Assembly: GCF_000007665.1 (NCBI RefSeq)
Contig: NC_006087.1
Span: forward strand, 1,116,001 to 1,180,000
DNA length: 64,000 bases
Direction of reading: 5' to 3'
Source of the DNA: Leifsonia xyli subsp. xyli str. CTCB07
Lineage (GTDB): Bacteria; Actinomycetota; Actinomycetes; Actinomycetales; Microbacteriaceae
Shown here: positions 40,326-51,366 of the stretch, in pieces
How the letters are laid out: each line of letters begins with the position of its first letter
Position numbering within the stretch: the stretch's first letter is position 1
Translations under genes and position numbers: made by a program
The notes under the pieces: model-generated
The model's input: the letters and a program-made list of their open reading frames with translations, nothing else
What the model was told of the DNA's origin: nothing
Database searches by the model: none

Positions 40326-41342
40326 GTGGTTGCGACGGTGAGCAGCTGGATGGCCAGCATCCCGAGCCCGGGCCCCGAGTGGGCGCAGATTCATCTGCCC
40401 TTCTTGCCGTTCCGGATACAGACGTACGCTCTCATCATCCTGACCGGGATCGTGGTGGCGGCCATGTGGACTTCGCGCCGCCTCACCAAGCGCGGCGCTG
40501 AGCCGGGTGTCGTGCTGGACGTGCTGCTGTGGGCCGTTCCGCTCGGCATCATCGGAGCACGGCTCTACCACGTGGTGACCCATCCGGCCGACTTCTTCTA
40601 CCCCGGCGCCAACGTCTGGAACCCGTTCCAGCCGGGTGCGATCTGGAACATCTGGGAGGGTGGCAACGCCATCTTCGGCGCGCTGATCGGCGGGGCTGTG
40701 GGTGTCGGGATCGGCTGCCGCTGGACCGGGTTGCGGTTCTGGACGTTCGCCGACGCGCTCGCGCCGGCGCTGCTCCTCGCTCAGGCCATCGGCCGGCTCG
40801 GCAACTACGTCAACCAGGAGCTGTTCGGCCTGCCGACCAGTCTCCCGTGGGGGCTGGAGATCGCCTCCGGCAACAAAGCCATTCCGGTCGGTCTGCCGGA
40901 GGGGACGCTGTTCCAGCCGCTGTTCCTCTACGAGATCGTCTGGAACGTCATCGGGGTGTTCGTGATCCTCTGGCTGGAGCGCAGGTTCCGGCTCCAGTGG
41001 GGCAGGGTGCTCGCCGTCTATCTGATCTGGTACGGCCTCGGTCGCTCCTATCTCGAGTCGATCCGCATCGACCCGAGCGAGTTCAGCTTCCTCGGCATCC
41101 CCAGCAATGTGTGGGCCGCTTTCGCCGCCGTCGTGCTCGGTGCGATCATCCTCCGCGTGCAAGCGCAGCGTCACACCGGACTCGAACCGGGTCCCTACCT
41201 GCCGGGCCGTGAGTGGGTCTCTCCGCAGGCTGAGGTAGAATCGGGTGAGACGGACCCGGAAGAAATTCTCCATGCCGACGATGACGAAGAACGCACCGGA
41301 ACCCATAAGCCCCAGGCCACAAGCCTTTCCGGCTCGAACTGA
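40326..41342 (+). CDS. lgt: Prolipoprotein diacylglyceryl transferase
   Basis: Lgt transfers diacylglycerol to the lipobox cysteine of lipoproteins, such as the one at 7.7 kb. The 338-aa polytopic protein has the invariant Arg region IGARLYHVVTHPADF, EGGNAIFGALIGGAVG, the signature QAIGRLGNYVNQELFG, and RSYLESIRIDPSE. A charged acidic tail follows the last helix. The GTG at 40326 is preferred because AAAGGTGAG lies upstream of it; GTG at 40314 would lie inside that site. TAGACT at 40265-40270 is a candidate -10. Confidence 0.94.
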   Translation: MVATVSSWMASIPSPGPEWAQIHLPFLPFRIQTYALIILTGIVVAAMWTSRRLTKRGAEPGVVLDVLLWAVPLGIIGARLYHVVTHPADFFYPGANVWNPFQPGAIWNIWEGGNAIFGALIGGAVGVGIGCRWTGLRFWTFADALAPALLLAQAIGRLGNYVNQELFGLPTSLPWGLEIASGNKAIPVGLPEGTLFQPLFLYEIVWNVIGVFVILWLERRFRLQWGRVLAVYLIWYGLGRSYLESIRIDPSEFSFLGIPSNVWAAFAAVVLGAIILRVQAQRHTGLEPGPYLPGREWVSPQAEVESGETDPEEILHADDDEERTGTHKPQATSLSGSN

Positions 41343-41497
41343 CACCCCCGTCGGGGCGGTCCCACCAGCACCACCGGCCGCGCGAGGACCACTGGGCCGC
41401 ACACAGCTCGGATCGACGGCGGAACCCCTTCTGAAGGGCCGATGGCGTCCCCGCACCCCACACCCCACGTCTACGACACTGTGAGGACGGTCGAACT

Positions 41498-44400
41498 ATG
41501 GCGCTCACGCCTCCCCATCACCGGTTCGGTGCCCTTCCCGGAAAGCAGGGCCTCTACGACCCTGCCCACGAAAAGGACGCCTGCGGTCTCGCGATGGTCG
41601 CTACCCTGCGCGGCACGGCCGGGCATGACATCGTCGCCGCCGCGCTCGAAGCGCTCCGCAACCTCGAGCACCGCGGCGCGGTCGGCTCCGACGCTGGAAC
41701 CGGGGACGGGGCCGGAATCGTCACACAGGTGCCGGACGCCTTCTTGCGCGCCGTGTCGGGCACCGCGCTGCCCGGCGCCGGGGAGTACGCCGCCGGCAAC
41801 GCTTTCCTGCCGGTCGGCGCGGAGGAGCGCGAGCGCGTCAAAGCCGCGGTCGAGGCCATCGCCGCCGAGCAGGACTTGACCGTCCTCGGCTGGCGGCCGG
41901 TCCCGAACCGCCCCGACGAGCTCGGCGATCTGGCACGCGCCGCGATGCCGGTCATCGAGCAGCTCTTCGTGTCGAGCACCCGGACGGCCGAGGACGGCGA
42001 TCCGGTTGCTGGGATCGCGCTCGACCGTCAGACGTTCTTCCTCCGCAAGCGCGCCGAGCGCGAGCTCGACATCTACTTCTCGTCGCTGTCGAGCCGCACC
42101 ATCGTCTACAAGGGCATGTTCACCACTCTGCAGCTGGAGCCCTTCTACCCTGACCTCTCCGATCAGCGCTTCGCCTCCAAGCTGGCGCTCGTTCACTCGC
42201 GGTACTCGACCAACACCTTCCCCTCCTGGCAGCTCGCGCAGCCGTTCCGCATGATCGCGCACAACGGCGAGATCAACACCGTGCAGGGCAACCGCAACTG
42301 GATGCGCGCCCGCCAATCGCAGCTCGAGAGCGAGCTGCTCGGCGAGCTGGGCCCGGTGCTCCCGATTGTGACGCCCGCCGCCTCGGACTCGGCCTCCTTC
42401 GACGAGGTCGTGGAGCTGCTCTCGCTCACCGGACGCTCGCTGCCCCACTCGGTGATGATGATGGTTCCGGAAGCGTGGGAGAACCAGACCGAAATCGACC
42501 CCGTCCGCCGTGACTTCTACGAATACCACTCGATGCTCATGGAGCCGTGGGACGGTCCCGCCGCGATCGTGTTCACCGACGGCTCGCTCGTCGGCGCGAC
42601 GCTCGACCGCAACGGCCTGCGTCCTGGCCGCTACGTCATCACGAACGACGGCCTCGTCGTGCTGGCCTCCGAGATCGGTGTGCTCGACATCGAGCCGAGT
42701 CGCGTCGTCCGCAAGGGCCGGCTGCGTCCGGGCCGGATGTTCCTGGTGGACACGGTCGCCGGCCGGCTCATCGAGGACGAGGAGATCAAGTCCGAGCTCG
42801 CCGCCGGCGCGCCCTACGGCGAGTGGCTGCAGCAGGGCCGCATCCACCTGAAGGATCTGCCGGAGCGCGAGCACATCGTACACACCCCGGCCTCCATCAC
42901 CCGCCGCCAGCGCACGTTCGGCTACACGGAAGAGGAGGTCCGTGTCCTGCTCAAGCCGATGGCGGCGACGGGCGCCGAACCGCTCGGTGCGATGGGCTCC
43001 GACACGCCGGTCGCGGTGCTCTCCGAGCGTCCGCGCCTGCTCTTCGATTACTTCGCGCAGCAGTTCGCGCAGGTCACGAACCCCCCGCTCGACTCCATTC
43101 GCGAGGAGGTCGTCACCTCGCTCGCGCTCGGTGTCGGCCCCGAGCGGAACCTGCTCACCGCGGGTCCGGAGCACGCCCGGCAGGTCGTCCTCGACTTCCC
43201 GGTGATCGACAACGACGAACTCGCGAAGATCCAGCACATCGACCCGCGCCCGGGCAGCCGCCTGACGACGACCGTCCGCGGTCTCTACCGTTTCGACGCC
43301 GGCGAGGATGCGATGCGCAGACGCCTCGCCGAGATGTGCGCCGAAGCGGACGAGGCCATCGAGTCCGGCGCGCAGTTCATCGTGCTGAGCGACCGCGACT
43401 CCACCAAAGACCTCGCGCCCATCCCGTCGCTGCTCATGCTCGCAGCGGTTCACCACCACCTCATCCGCGCCGAGAGCCGGATGAAGGTCGGCCTGATCGT
43501 CGAGGCCGGAGACGTGCGCGAGGTTCACCACGTCGCGCTGCTCATCGGCTACGGCGCTTCGGCCGTCAACCCGTATCTCGCGATGGAGACCTGCGAAGAG
43601 CTGGTGCGCAGCGGGATGATCACCGGAGTGACTTCGGAGAAGGCCGTCGGGAACGTGATCAAGGCGCTCGGCAAGGGCGTCCTCAAGATCATGTCGAAGA
43701 TGGGTGTCTCCACGGTCTCCTCCTACGCCGGCGCTCAGGCCTTCGAGGCCGTCGGCCTCAGCCAGGAGTTCGTGGGCGAGTACTTCACCGGCACCACGAG
43801 CAAGCTCGGCGGTGTGGGCATCGAGGTGATCGCCGCCGAGAACCTCGCCCGTCACTTCGCCGCCTATCCGGCCGAGAGCGCGATCATCGCACACGAGCGG
43901 CTGGCGACCGGCGGCGAGTACCAGTGGCGTCGTGACGGCGCGCCCCACCTCTTCAATCCGGAGACGGTGTTCCGCCTCCAGCACTCCACGCGCACGCGCC
44001 GCTACGACATCTTCCGCGAGTACACCACGATCGTGGATGACCAGTCCGAGACCCTGATGACCCTGCGCGGGATGTTCAAGCTGAAGACCGGCGAGCGCCC
44101 GGCGGTGCCGATCGACCAGGTCGAACCGGTGGAGTCGATCGTAAAGCGCTTCTCCACCGGCGCGATGAGCTACGGCTCGATCTCCCGGGAGGCGCACGAG
44201 ACCCTCGCGATCGCGATGAACCGGCTCGGCGCGAAGTCCAACACCGGTGAGGGCGGCGAGGACCTCGAACGTCTGCTCGACCCCGAGCGGCGCAGCGCGA
44301 TCAAGCAGGTCGCTTCCGGGCGCTTCGGCGTCACGTCGATGTACCTGACGCACGCCGACGACATCCAGATCAAACTCGCGCAGGGTGCGAAACCGGGCGA

Positions 44401-46075
44401 AGGTGGTCAGCTGCCACCGGCGAAGGTCTACCCGTGGGTGGCCCGCACCCGGCACGCGACCGCGGGCGTCGGCCTCATCTCGCCGCCGCCGCACCACGAT
44501 ATCTACTCGATCGAGGACCTCAAGCAGCTCATCTTCGATCTGAAGCGCGCGAACCCGCGGGCCCGCATCCACGTCAAGCTCGTCTCCGAGTCGGGCATTG
44601 GCGCGGTCGCGGCTGGGACGGCGAAGGCCCTGGCAGACGTCATCCTGGTCTCCGGGCACGACGGCGGCACCGGCGCCTCCCCGGTCAACTCGCTCAAGCA
44701 CGCGGGCACGCCGTGGGAGCTGGGCCTGACCGAGACCCAGCAGACCCTGATGCTCAACGGGATGCGCGACCGCGTGGTCGTGCAGGTCGACGGCCAGCTG
44801 AAGACCGGCCGGGACGTGATCGTCGGCGCCTTGCTCGGAGCGGAGGAGTTCGGTTTCGCGACCGCGCCGCTGGTGGTCTCGGGTTGCGTCATGATGCGTG
44901 TGTGCCACCTCGACACCTGCCCGGTCGGCGTTGCGACGCAGAACCCCGAGCTGCGCGCCCGGTTCTCCGGCAAACCGGAGTTCGTGGTGACGTTCTTCGA
45001 GTTCATCGCCCAGGAGGTGCGCGAGCACCTTGCGGAACTCGGGTTCCGCAGCCTCGAGGAGGCGGTCGGTCACGCTGAGCTGCTCGACGTCGACCGCGCC
45101 ATCGAGCACTGGAAGGCGTCGGGGATGGATCTCTCGCCCATCCTGCTCGGCCCGGAGCTTCCGGAGGACGCTCCCCGCAAGCACGGCCGGGACCAGGACC
45201 ACGAGCTGGCGGAGCACGTCGACAATTCGCTGATCGAGGCGGCACAGCATGTGCTCGAGAACGGCGGCAGGCTGGAGCTGAGCCTGCCCATCCACAACAC
45301 CGAGCGCGCTGTCGGCACGATGCTCGGCCACGAGGTGACCGTCCGCCACGGCGAGAACGGGCTGCCGACCGGCTCGATCGACATCACGCTGACCGGTTCG
45401 GCCGGCCAGTCGCTCGGCGCGTTCCTGCCGGCCGGCATCACGCTGCGCCTGGAGGGTGACTCCAACGACTACGTCGGCAAGGGTCTCTCAGGCGGCCAGA
45501 TCGTCGTCCGCCCGCCGCGCGACAGCGCGTTCGCAGCGGAGGACAACGTGATCGCGGGCAACGTGATCGGCTATGGAGCGACCCAGGGGAGCCTCTTCAT
45601 CCGCGGCATCGTCGGCGAGCGGTTCCTCGTGCGCAACTCGGGCGCGACTGCCGTGGTCGAGGGCGTCGGCGATCACGCGCTGGAGTACATGACGGGCGGC
45701 CTGGCGGTCATCCTCGGCGGCACCGGCCGCAACTTCGGCGCGGGCATGTCTGGCGGCACGGCGTACGTGTACGACCTCACGCCCGCCCGGGTCAACCGGG
45801 AGGCTCTCGGGAGCGGCGAACTCGAGCTGCTGCCGCTCGGCAGCGACGATATCGAGATCGTCCGCGACCTGCTGGAGAAGCACCGGACCGAGACCGGCTC
45901 GGCGCTCGCCGACCGGCTGCTGGCCGACTTCGACGCGACCGTCGCGCGGTTCGTCAAAGTGCTGCCGCGCGACTACGCGGCCGTGCTCCAGATGCGTCAG
46001 GAAGCCGCGGACGAAGGGCTCGACCCCGACGGTGATGTCGTGTGGAACCGGATTCTGGAGGTGACTGGCGGATGA
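41498..46075 (+). CDS. gltB: Glutamate synthase large subunit
   Basis: The alpha subunit of NADPH-GOGAT makes glutamate from glutamine and 2-oxoglutarate. The 1525-aa protein has the N-terminal amidotransferase nucleophile Cys29 ([14 protein letters not shown]), exposed after propeptide removal. It has the FMN/2-oxoglutarate domain with [13 protein letters not shown] and [10 protein letters not shown], 3Fe-4S cysteines in [15 protein letters not shown], and a C-terminal GXGXG beta-helix domain. The 155-bp gap upstream has no gene; a small hairpin (CCCCGTCGGGG, near 41345) follows lgt. Confidence 0.97.
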   Translation: MALTPPHHRFGALPGKQGLYDPAHEKDACGLAMVATLRGTAGHDIVAAALEALRNLEHRGAVGSDAGTGDGAGIVTQVPDAFLRAVSGTALPGAGEYAAGNAFLPVGAEERERVKAAVEAIAAEQDLTVLGWRPVPNRPDELGDLARAAMPVIEQLFVSSTRTAEDGDPVAGIALDRQTFFLRKRAERELDIYFSSLSSRTIVYKGMFTTLQLEPFYPDLSDQRFASKLALVHSRYSTNTFPSWQLAQPFRMIAHNGEINTVQGNRNWMRARQSQLESELLGELGPVLPIVTPAASDSASFDEVVELLSLTGRSLPHSVMMMVPEAWENQTEIDPVRRDFYEYHSMLMEPWDGPAAIVFTDGSLVGATLDRNGLRPGRYVITNDGLVVLASEIGVLDIEPSRVVRKGRLRPGRMFLVDTVAGRLIEDEEIKSELAAGAPYGEWLQQGRIHLKDLPEREHIVHTPASITRRQRTFGYTEEEVRVLLKPMAATGAEPLGAMGSDTPVAVLSERPRLLFDYFAQQFAQVTNPPLDSIREEVVTSLALGVGPERNLLTAGPEHARQVVLDFPVIDNDELAKIQHIDPRPGSRLTTTVRGLYRFDAGEDAMRRRLAEMCAEADEAIESGAQFIVLSDRDSTKDLAPIPSLLMLAAVHHHLIRAESRMKVGLIVEAGDVREVHHVALLIGYGASAVNPYLAMETCEELVRSGMITGVTSEKAVGNVIKALGKGVLKIMSKMGVSTVSSYAGAQAFEAVGLSQEFVGEYFTGTTSKLGGVGIEVIAAENLARHFAAYPAESAIIAHERLATGGEYQWRRDGAPHLFNPETVFRLQHSTRTRRYDIFREYTTIVDDQSETLMTLRGMFKLKTGERPAVPIDQVEPVESIVKRFSTGAMSYGSISREAHETLAIAMNRLGAKSNTGEGGEDLERLLDPERRSAIKQVASGRFGVTSMYLTHADDIQIKLAQGAKPGEGGQLPPAKVYPWVARTRHATAGVGLISPPPHHDIYSIEDLKQLIFDLKRANPRARIHVKLVSESGIGAVAAGTAKALADVILVSGHDGGTGASPVNSLKHAGTPWELGLTETQQTLMLNGMRDRVVVQVDGQLKTGRDVIVGALLGAEEFGFATAPLVVSGCVMMRVCHLDTCPVGVATQNPELRARFSGKPEFVVTFFEFIAQEVREHLAELGFRSLEEAVGHAELLDVDRAIEHWKASGMDLSPILLGPELPEDAPRKHGRDQDHELAEHVDNSLIEAAQHVLENGGRLELSLPIHNTERAVGTMLGHEVTVRHGENGLPTGSIDITLTGSAGQSLGAFLPAGITLRLEGDSNDYVGKGLSGGQIVVRPPRDSAFAAEDNVIAGNVIGYGATQGSLFIRGIVGERFLVRNSGATAVVEGVGDHALEYMTGGLAVILGGTGRNFGAGMSGGTAYVYDLTPARVNREALGSGELELLPLGSDDIEIVRDLLEKHRTETGSALADRLLADFDATVARFVKVLPRDYAAVLQMRQEAADEGLDPDGDVVWNRILEVTGG

Positions 46076-46117
46076 GGCTGCCCGACCGTGTGGTTTCCGT
46101 CGAAAAAGAGGTGACTT

Positions 46118-47575
46118 GTGGCTGATCCCAAAGGGTTCTTGAAGACGACCGAGCGGGAGCTGCCGAAGCGCCGCCCCGTCCCGGTCCGGCTGATGGACTG
46201 GAAAGAGGTCTACGAGGCCGGGGAACCGGCCCAGCTGCGCCGCCAGGCCGGGCGCTGCATGGACTGCGGCATTCCGTTCTGCCACCAGGGTTGTCCGCTC
46301 GGGAACCTCATTCCGGAGTGGAACGACCTCATGTGGCGTGGGGAGGGTCGCCAAGCAATCGAGCGTCTGCACGCCACCAACAACTTCCCGGAGTTCACCG
46401 GGCGGCTGTGCCCGGCCCCCTGCGAGTCCTCGTGCGTACTGGGCATCAACCAGCCCGCCGTGACCATCAAGCAGGTCGAGGTGTCGATCATCGACCAGGC
46501 TTGGCAGCACGGCTGGGTGCAGCCGCACCCGCCGGAGCGCCTCACCGGCAAGACCGTTGCGGTCGTCGGCTCCGGGCCCGCGGGTCTGGCCGCCGCCCAG
46601 CAGCTCACGCGCGCCGGGCACACGGTCGCCGTGTACGAGCGGGACGACCGGATCGGCGGTCTGCTTCGCTACGGAATCCCGGACTTCAAGATGGAGAAGA
46701 AGCATCTGGAGGCGCGCATCGGTCAGATGACCGCCGAGGGCACGCGTTTCCGCGCCGGGGTGACGATTGGTGTCGACATCGGCTGGGACGATCTGCGGGC
46801 GCGTTACGACGCGATCGTTGTCGCCACCGGTGCGATGGTGCCGCGGGATCTGCCCATCCCGGGCCGCGACCTCGCAGGCGTTCACTTCGCGATGGAGTAC
46901 CTCGTCCAGCAGAACCGGGCGGGTGCGGGTGACCAGGTCGCCGCCCAGATCACCGCGGACAGCAAGCGCGTCGTCGTCCTCGGCGGCGGCGACACCGGTG
47001 CGGACTGCATCGGCACCGCCCACCGCCAGGGTGCTGCGAGCGTGACCACTCTCGCCATCGGCAAACAGCCGCCGAGCGAGCGTCCGGGTCACCAGCCCTG
47101 GCCGCTGACCCCGGCTCTGTTCGAAGTCCAGTCGGCGCACGAGGAGGGCGGTCAGCGCGAGTACCTCGTCTCGACGGTCGAGTTCCTCGCGAATGAGCAC
47201 GGCGAGGTGCGCGCGGTGCGGGTGGCCGAGACCGAGCATGTCGATGGCCACCGCGTGCCGAAGGCCGGCACCGAGCGGGAGATCCCCGCGGATCTCGTCC
47301 TTCTCGCTCTGGGCTTCACCGGTCCGGAGCAGGACGGACTCTCCTCCCAGCTGAACCTGCCGTTCGATGAGCGGGGCAGCCTCGAGCGTGACGGCGGCTA
47401 CCAGACCAGCGAGGCTGGCGTGTTCGTCGCCGGGGACGCTGGCCGCGGTCAGTCGCTCATCGTCTGGGCCATCGCCGAGGGCCGTGCAGCGGCCGCCGCC
47501 GTGGACCGGTATCTTGAAGGGGAGACACAACTGCCGGCGCCGGTCCGTCCCACGGACCGCGGCATCCTGGTCTGA
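46118..47575 (+). CDS. gltD: Glutamate synthase small subunit
   Basis: The beta subunit carries FAD and NADPH sites and passes electrons to GltB. The 485-aa protein has N-terminal cluster cysteines in CMDCGIPFCHQGCPLGN and CPAPCESSCVLG. The FAD motif is VAVVGSGPAGLAAAQQL and the NADPH motif is VVVLGGGDTGADCIG. The GTG start follows an AAAGAGGTGA site. It sits 42 nt after gltB, so the two are co-transcribed. Confidence 0.97.
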   Translation: MADPKGFLKTTERELPKRRPVPVRLMDWKEVYEAGEPAQLRRQAGRCMDCGIPFCHQGCPLGNLIPEWNDLMWRGEGRQAIERLHATNNFPEFTGRLCPAPCESSCVLGINQPAVTIKQVEVSIIDQAWQHGWVQPHPPERLTGKTVAVVGSGPAGLAAAQQLTRAGHTVAVYERDDRIGGLLRYGIPDFKMEKKHLEARIGQMTAEGTRFRAGVTIGVDIGWDDLRARYDAIVVATGAMVPRDLPIPGRDLAGVHFAMEYLVQQNRAGAGDQVAAQITADSKRVVVLGGGDTGADCIGTAHRQGAASVTTLAIGKQPPSERPGHQPWPLTPALFEVQSAHEEGGQREYLVSTVEFLANEHGEVRAVRVAETEHVDGHRVPKAGTEREIPADLVLLALGFTGPEQDGLSSQLNLPFDERGSLERDGGYQTSEAGVFVAGDAGRGQSLIVWAIAEGRAAAAAVDRYLEGETQLPAPVRPTDRGILV

Positions 47576-47639
47576 GGGATCCCCACCGAAAACGAGAACG
47601 CGTCCTCGACTGCGCGAGAATCACGGAGCACTGAAGAGC

Positions 47640-49106
47640 ATGAGAAGGGCGAAAATCGTCGCGACCCTCGGGCCGGCGACCTCCAGCTATGACAACATCC
47701 GCGCCATCGTCGACGCGGGCGTCGACGTGGCCCGGATGAACCTCAGCCACGGCAGCTACGAGGTGCATGAGGGGGTCTACGCCAACGTTCGGAAGGCTGC
47801 GGAGGACGCCGGCAAACCGGTCGCGGTCCTGGTCGACCTCCAAGGCCCGAAGATTCGCCTCGGCAAGTTCGAGGCCGGTCCCTACGAACTCGCCGAGGGC
47901 GATATCTTCACGATCACCACCGAGGAAATCATCGGCACCAAGGAGATCTCCTCCACCACGTTCAAGGGGTTGCCCCAGGACGTGAAGCCGGGTGACTTCC
48001 TGCTGATCGACGACGGAAAGGTGCGCGTGCGCGTGCTGGAGACCGATGGCACGGCCGTAACCACTGAGGTGGTCGTGGCCGGTCCCGTCTCCAACAACAA
48101 GGGCATCAACCTTCCCGGTGTCGCGGTGAACGTGCCCGCGCTGTCCGAGAAGGACGAGGCCGACCTCCGCTGGGGCCTGAATCTGGGCGCCGATCTCATC
48201 GCCCTCTCGTTCGTGCGCAACGCGGGGGACATCGAGCGCGTACACGAGATCATGGCCGAGGAGGGCCGTAAGGTCCCCGTCATCGCCAAGATCGAGAAGC
48301 CGCAAGCCGTTGACGCTCTGGAGGGCATCATCGAGGCGTTCGACGGCATCATGGTCGCGCGTGGCGACCTGGGCGTCGAGTTGCCGCTGGAGGCGGTGCC
48401 GATCGTGCAGAAGCGCGCGGTCGAACTCGCCCGCCGTGCGGCCAAGCCGGTCATCGTCGCGACGCAGATGCTGGAGTCGATGATCTCGAGCCCGGTACCG
48501 ACCCGCGCCGAGACATCCGACGTCGCTAACGCCGTCCTCGATGGCTCGGATGCGGTCATGCTCTCGGGGGAGACCAGTGTCGGCGAGTACCCGAAGATCA
48601 CCGTTCAGACGATGGCGAAGATCGTGAAATCGACCGAAGAGCACGGTCTCGACCGGATCGCCCCGCTCGGCACCAAGCCGCGCACGCAGTCCGGCGCGAT
48701 CACCCTGGCCGCGACCGAGGTGGCGGACTTCGTCGAGGCCAAGTACCTCTGCGTGTTCACCGAGTCCGGCGAGTCGGCCCGTCGCATGGCGCGTCTGCGC
48801 AGCAAGATCCGGATCCTCGCCTTCACACCGGAGGAGTCGACCCGTCGCAAGATGGCGCTCTATTGGGGCGTGGAGTCCTTCGTGGTCGACCGGGTCACCC
48901 ACACCGACCAGATGGTCGCGCAGGTGGACGAGGCGCTGAAGTCCACGGGCCGAGCGGAGAACGGCGACAAGGTGGTCATCATTTCCGGGTCGCCTCCCGG
49001 GATTCCTGGCACCACCAACGACATCCGCGTACACCGGGTCGGCGACGTCCTGTGTAGCGAAACGCAGCGAAGGGCCTCGCGCTTCGGGGACCGCTCCCGG
49101 CTGTGA
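47640..49106 (+). CDS. pyk: Pyruvate kinase
   Basis: The enzyme makes pyruvate and ATP from PEP. The 488-aa protein opens with RRAKIVATLGPATSSYDNI. It has the B-domain between about residues 70 and 170, the catalytic IAKIEKPQAVDAL and MVARGDLGVELPLE, and ATQMLESMI. The C-terminal allosteric domain contains TESGESARRMARLR. ATG at 47640 is preferred; an ACGGAG site lies 9-14 nt upstream. Confidence 0.97.
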   Translation: MRRAKIVATLGPATSSYDNIRAIVDAGVDVARMNLSHGSYEVHEGVYANVRKAAEDAGKPVAVLVDLQGPKIRLGKFEAGPYELAEGDIFTITTEEIIGTKEISSTTFKGLPQDVKPGDFLLIDDGKVRVRVLETDGTAVTTEVVVAGPVSNNKGINLPGVAVNVPALSEKDEADLRWGLNLGADLIALSFVRNAGDIERVHEIMAEEGRKVPVIAKIEKPQAVDALEGIIEAFDGIMVARGDLGVELPLEAVPIVQKRAVELARRAAKPVIVATQMLESMISSPVPTRAETSDVANAVLDGSDAVMLSGETSVGEYPKITVQTMAKIVKSTEEHGLDRIAPLGTKPRTQSGAITLAATEVADFVEAKYLCVFTESGESARRMARLRSKIRILAFTPEESTRRKMALYWGVESFVVDRVTHTDQMVAQVDEALKSTGRAENGDKVVIISGSPPGIPGTTNDIRVHRVGDVLCSETQRRASRFGDRSRL

Positions 49107-49156
49107 GCCCCTCCCTGTGGGCGGACAGTGAGTTCCGTCCCGTTCCGGCTCTCCGC

Positions 49157-50040
49157 TCAGGGGAGGGACCCGGCCGCCGACTCGAGTTCGGAGCGGGGTT
49201 CTTCGCGTTGCGTCGCGAGGGTGACGGCGGCGGCGCACACGATCAGGATGCCGGCGAGCTGGACAGCCGTGAAACGTTCGTCCAGGACGAGCACGCCGAA
49301 CACGGTCGCGATGACCGGGCCGAGGCTTGTGATCACCGCATACAAACGGGGTCTGATCCGCCGCAGGATGAACGTGTCGAGGCTGTAGGGCACCGCCGAG
49401 GAGAGGATGCCGGCGGTCAGCAGCAGACCCGCGACCCGCCAGTCGATGCGCGAGGAGTCCAGCGTGACCAGAGCGATGGGCACGGTCAGGACAGTGGCCA
49501 CCACGCTCGCAACGCTGAGCCCCTCCAGCCCCGGAAGCCGCATCGCCACCTGCCGGGTCAGCAGGATGTAGGCGGCCCAGGACGCGGCGGCGGTCAGCGC
49601 GAGCACGACGCCGAGCGGGTCCATCGCGCCTTCTGTCCCGGTCAGCAGAACGACGCCGGCGGCTGCGGCGAGGGCGCAGCACACATCCAGCGGGCGGCGC
49701 GAACCGAAAAGAGCCAGCGCGAACGGGCCGAGGAACTCGATGGTGGCGGCCATGCCGAGCCCCAGCCGGCCGACGGCCTCGTAGAAGCTGAGGTTCATCG
49801 CGGACAGCACGACCCCGAGCGTGAGCGCCGGCCAGAGCCGTCGCCAGGTGAGTTCCGTGCGTTTCGGCCGGTAGAACGGCAAAACGGCGACGGCGGTCAC
49901 GACCTGGTGCACGGCCACCACGACGGGGGAGCCGACGATCGGGATGAGGAGCCCGGCGACTGAGGAACCGAAATTGATGCTGACTTCGTGGCGACCTGGG
50001 TGCCGGCCCCGGCGATCACCCGGCTGCGTTGCGAACTCAC
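49157..50040 (-). pseudogene. EamA/RhtA-family exporter with an N-terminal frameshift
   Basis: A 10-TM-type drug/metabolite transporter, probably a threonine/homoserine-type exporter of the RhtA group. The body is intact from VVVAVHQVVTAVAVLPFYRP through LSFYEAVGRLGLGMAATIEF to the last helix LAGILIVCAAAVTLA. The true N-terminus is in another frame: GTG at 50040 gives SSQRSRVIAGAGTQVAT, and after one lost base near 49984 the text SINFGSSVAGLLIPIVGSPV joins to the body. An internal start could make a protein lacking the first helix. Confidence 0.75.
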
Positions 50041-50099
50041 TCCGCCGAGCTTACTTCCCGTCGCTGACCGGTAGCGCGACCCCTACCCGAATTCCCCGT

Positions 50100-50138
50100 G
50101 CCGACGGGCCGGGGCGGCCCGGCCCGTCGGCTTGTTTG
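50100..50138 (-). terminator. Strong hairpin after the secreted-protein pseudogene
   Basis: Perfect 11-bp arms GCCGACGGGCC / GGCCCGTCGGC (50100-50110 and 50121-50131) enclose a 10-nt GC loop. It lies 38 nt downstream of the minus-strand stop at 50169. On the plus strand it is followed by TTGTTT. Confidence 0.6.
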
Positions 50139-50168
50139 CGAGGACCCCGGTGGACGGGATGGTCCGCT

Positions 50169-51130
50169 CTATCGGGTCAGCAGATCTTTCCAGGAGAGCA
50201 GGTGCTCTACGGCGATCCCGCTGTATCCGTTCAGCCCGGAGAGCCGGGCGCGCACGATCGTCGACTGTCCTTCCAAGGCCGCTGCGGAGTTATCGCCGAA
50301 GGTCGCAGCCGAACCACCGGCGACGTCGGGGCTGTCCGCCTCCAGCCCGATCGTGAACGGGATGCGGGCCGCGCTGGCCACCGCGGCGGCGGGGTGGGCG
50401 AGGGCGACGATGCCGTCCTCTCCCTCAGCGTGGTCGACGAAGGTGACGATCGCGACAGAGTGGATGTGAGAGAGTAGCTGGCCGAACAGTGTCCCGCCGC
50501 TGGGGTCGGGTTTCGTCGCGAGCCACCAGGGCAGGGCGCCGCCGATCGGAACCTTTCCGGCCGCTTGAGCGGCCGCGTCGTACATGTTGCTGAGATCGCC
50601 GACGATGGCCGGCAGTTGGCTGTCGGTGGCGTTCACCCAGGGCTCGACATCGAATTGCACGGCGTCGAAGGGGGCAGCTGTGAGGGCTGATCGTGTCCAG
50701 GTGGCGGCGAGCTGAGGCTGGCTGGCCCACGATACGTCGCCGCCGAGGGCGGCGACCGTGGTGACGCCCGCGCCATGCAACGCCTTCACCGCGGAGCGGA
50801 GCCAGTCGCTGAACGGGCCTTGGTCGGCTGCACACGGGACGGACAGGTAGACCGTTTTCAGCTTGTGGGCGGAGGCGAAGGCCGACAGGGCGCTGGGCTG
50901 GAACGCGGGCTCACCCATCCCACGCTCATCTAGCGCCTTGTCGATGGGGTTGCCCCAGGCCACAGGCTTGTGATGCCGGAACCGTTGGAGCCGTCCGTGC
51001 GGATTGCGGCCGGGGCAGTGGCGGTGGCAGGAGCACTGCCGAGCAGCAGGGCCGCGATGACAAATCCAGAGAGAGCAGCGGCGAAGAGAGCGAAGCGGTT
51101 GTTTGGGACACGACTGTTCTGGACAGGCAC
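50169..51130 (-). pseudogene. Secreted protein of unknown function, frameshifted after the signal peptide
   Basis: The GTG at 51130, behind AGGAAAAGGG, begins a clear Sec signal peptide (RFALFAAALSGFVIAALLLG, cleavage near ATATAPA). Around 50964 the frame is lost, and the mature domain continues in a second frame from VAWGNPIDKALDERGMG. It has alternating strand/helix text such as TVYLSVPCAADQGPF, VTTVAALGGDVSW and DAVQFDVEPWV, ending SGIAVEHLLSWKDLLTR. This suggests a TIM-barrel, glycoside-hydrolase-like fold, with FDVEPW a possible active-site strand. No family is recognised. Confidence 0.6.
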
Positions 51131-51366
51131 GAAACACCCTTTTCCTGAGATCGTTTTACGGATACGAATTGCTGCGGATTCGGGTGTGCATCAGTGCAAG
51201 TATGTCAGGATAAAGCTCAGACATCTACTTTGAATTTCCTCAGGTATGTCGGTGCCGCACAAGAGGCCATGAGCCGGTCCCCGCCCGTCCCATCCTCCGG
51301 GCGTCGAGGCTGGGAACATGTGTAAGCATGGGACGCGAGCGCAATCTCTTCGGTGGAGGTGTGCCC

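Noticed and set aside
41471..45349. Very long minus-strand open frame (1292 codons) opposite gltB
   Set aside because: It mirrors the gltB codons, is rich in Arg/Asp/His, and has no recognisable domain; gltB is beyond doubt.
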